Shown piece after piece: positions 23,128 through 24,398 of a stretch of 24,398 nucleotides of DNA. The position numbers were made by a program, and so were the translations under genes. The stretch is from Deltaproteobacteria bacterium (lineage in GTDB: Bacteria; Desulfobacterota; UBA8473). Below the pieces are notes generated by a model. It was not told the origin of the DNA. It saw nothing but the letters and a program-made list of their open reading frames with translations, and ran no database searches. Numbering within the stretch: the stretch's first letter is position 1; each line of letters begins with the position of its first letter. The stretch covers positions 1 to 24,398 of the forward strand of contig JAUXFK010000005.1 of the NCBI GenBank assembly GCA_030623035.1, given 5' to 3'.

Positions 23128-23215
23128 GCATAACGTTCCGAGCATATCTGAAGTTCCCCGAAGGGAAAATTTGGGCGGGTGCCGAAGGCACGTAGCCAGA
23201 TACACTCTGTTAGGC
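23128..23215 (-). other. attC-like recombination site (integron cassette type)
   Basis: On the minus strand it starts with GCCTAAC (23215-23209), a full match to the R'' core RYYYAAC, and ends with GTTATGC (23134-23128), six of seven to the R' core GTTRRRY. Inside, GAGTGTATCTG (23207-23197) faces CAGATATGCTC (23150-23140), pairing at nine of eleven positions like the L'' and L' boxes. The centre has two short hairpins with cTTCGg loops: gtgccgaaggcac (23180-23192) and ttccccgaagggaa (23154-23167). The 88-bp length is normal for attC. It begins nine bases after the stop of the same-strand gene at 23225-23704, as in a gene cassette. A further GTTATGC (plus strand, 23092-23098) lies nearby in inverted orientation. 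No integrase gene is in the window. Confidence 0.65.
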
Positions 23216-23224
23216 GAAGTTTTT

Positions 23225-23704
23225 CTAGGGTTCATCTTCTTCATCCATCTCCCCATATTGTGGAGGAGCTTCTCCAACAGACTTCACAATTAATGGGTAC
23301 TTTGCATCCTCTTTAGGTGATTCTACTCCTTTGAATTCAACAATAAAATGCCACTCATCGCCATAATCAAAGAGAAACAGCATCTTCTTCTTGATTTTAT
23401 CGAAAACTTTATTTATCTTCGTTCTCTTTACACTTTTAAATTCACTATCTTCTCCTATATCAGTAAACAATTCATACCCTTCCCTTGACTCCGTCCATCT
23501 CTTTATGTTGTCATAAAACCCGAAAGCATGGTCGAAATCAAAGTCGAAACTGTCCACGATGGCTTCTGCTAAACTGTACAATGTGGATCCTTCCGGAATT
23601 GTCAAAGTTCTATAAGGCATTCCCCTAACATGACCATGCCAATCACTCAGTATCGCTTTAATCAGGTATGTCTTTTCGCTTTGTTTTACTTTGCGTTTCT
23701 TCAT
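23225..23704 (-). CDS. Plasmid pRiA4b ORF-3-like family protein
   Basis: A 159-residue protein. TYLIKAILSDWHGHVRGMPYRTLTIPEGSTLYSLAEAIVDSFDFDFDHAFGFY is the usual N-terminal half of pRiA4b ORF-3-like (IS1096 TnpR-like) proteins, and KKMLFLFDYGDEWHFIVEFKGVESPKEDAKYPLIVKSVGEAPPQYG is their C-terminal hallmark (FLFDYGDxWxF, then P.....GxxPPQYG). Its biochemical role is unknown; members often occur on mobile DNA. AGAGGT precedes the ATG. An attC-like site follows the stop by nine bases, so it reads as an integron-type gene cassette, followed on the same strand by the MNT/HEPN pair. Confidence 0.85.
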   Translation of the reverse strand: MKKRKVKQSEKTYLIKAILSDWHGHVRGMPYRTLTIPEGSTLYSLAEAIVDSFDFDFDHAFGFYDNIKRWTESREGYELFTDIGEDSEFKSVKRTKINKVFDKIKKKMLFLFDYGDEWHFIVEFKGVESPKEDAKYPLIVKSVGEAPPQYGEMDEEDEP

Positions 23705-24398
23705 GTAATTACCTCTTGCTGTTTATCATATTAGAGTAAATCAACATCAAAATTGCTTTGAGCGCCTCTTCTTCCACTCTGGCAAAAAAATCAGAATGAC
23801 ACCCCACGGCAACTCGGACTATCTCAACACAGCCGTTTCTCGATCTGACACAAATCCGATGCTATAACTCAGGAAGAAAGAGAACAGCAGTTTTCTGCTT
23901 ATCATCCCAATATAACATGATCAGTAATTGGATTTTCATAATGGACAAGTACAATAAATCATTAATAATGATATGCAGAATTCGTGCCAAACACAACAAA
24001 TATATACAACTCTTTACCTTTATTCAACTTTCGCAGATAAAATTCAGGAACGCGTAAACGGGACGTTGGTTCTAAAACAACTTGCACCTTTCTTCTTGCC
24101 GGCAAGCCTGTAAATATCATTTCGCCCCCAGTCCTACATAAGCTTATGACGACAATTCATACTTCATGACAACTGCGCTGATCATGCCCCGACTTTTTGA
24201 GAAGTTATATTTTTAAATTCCCAGTTAATTAACCGGTCTGATATGAGCTATGGCAGGAGGGTTCAATCAAGCGCATAAAAAAACCCCCCCTCTTTTTAAA
24301 ATAAGTTGACTCCATGACAATTTTCGGTTTATTTTAGCGATAAGAAAGCGTAAATACAAGCCTTTTTTCCGGCTTCATTCCGCTCCGGCGGATCTTCG
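23705..24398. other. Long region without a supported gene
   Basis: Nearly 700 bases with no frame I would call a gene on either strand. It should contain the promoter of the cassette gene at its left end. Near the right edge there is an A7C7 tract (24277-24290), then tcttttt; the tract could partly pair with gagggtt upstream (from 24258), giving a weak plus-strand hairpin. aagcc/ggctt (24359-24376) and tccgc/gcgga near 24379-24393 are small inverted repeats. No attC-like core pair was found. Confidence 0.4.

Noticed and set aside
24277..24290. A7C7 tract as a phase-variation switch
   Set aside because: It is not inside or directly before any gene I can support.
1..24398. CRISPR array, tRNA or rRNA gene
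   Set aside because: No regularly spaced direct repeats, cloverleaf or rRNA-like sequence was found by eye.

Overview
The window looks like part of the chromosome of an anaerobic, CoA-thioester-metabolising bacterium, most likely in the Desulfobacterota (former Deltaproteobacteria). This is inferred from the mix of genes: a branched-chain-type ABC importer with its own acyl-CoA synthetase, a PaaK-like protein, a thiolase, a CaiB-type CoA-transferase, a SPASM radical SAM protein and a GAF-MshEN-GspE ATPase. The moderate to low GC and the many short intergenic repeats fit. No rRNA, tRNA or CRISPR array was seen, so taxonomy cannot be fixed from the window alone.

Layout. 1-530 is a patchwork of short repeats with no convincing gene. 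533-2962 (minus) holds a radical SAM/SPASM protein, a cold-shock protein with a long leader and strong terminator, and a TerB-like protein. 3311-5626 (plus) holds an MFE-2-like short-chain dehydrogenase and a PaaK-like protein, separated by a 79-bp miniature element. 5651-14671 (minus) is an eight-gene transport operon: livG, livF, acyl-CoA synthetase, livH, livM, a LEA14-like lipoprotein and two paralogous solute-binding proteins. 14672-15283 is repeat-rich. A thiolase follows at 15284-16450 (minus), then more repeats. 16899-18959 (minus) is a three-gene set: class III CoA-transferase, flavodoxin-like protein and HTH/zinc-ribbon regulator. 19014-19190 is a well-formed MITE with a perfect 8-bp target duplication. 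19392-22114 (minus) holds a truncated HD-GYP gene behind a GAF-MshEN-GspE ATPase. 22279-23704 (minus) looks like an integron-type cassette segment: a pRiA4b ORF-3-like gene, an attC-like site, an MNT nucleotidyltransferase gene and its HEPN partner broken by an in-frame TGA. 23705-24398 has no gene I can support.

How it may work together. The liv-type importer would bring in a carboxylate, the embedded ligase would activate it to a CoA thioester, and the dehydrogenase, thiolase and CoA-transferase would take part in beta-oxidation-like breakdown. The substrate cannot be read from the sequence; no acyl-CoA dehydrogenase or enoyl-CoA hydratase lies in the window.

The most interesting signals are (i) the attC-like site with two UUCG-type hairpins between same-strand cassette-like genes, (ii) miniature elements that share GTAA...AGCC-like ends, two of them with 8-bp target duplications, (iii) a 108-bp element with 17-bp perfect inverted ends and a lone extra end at the 3' end of the broken HEPN gene, and (iv) a PaaK-family protein that has lost both the ATP-binding P-loop and the C-terminal catalytic lysine.
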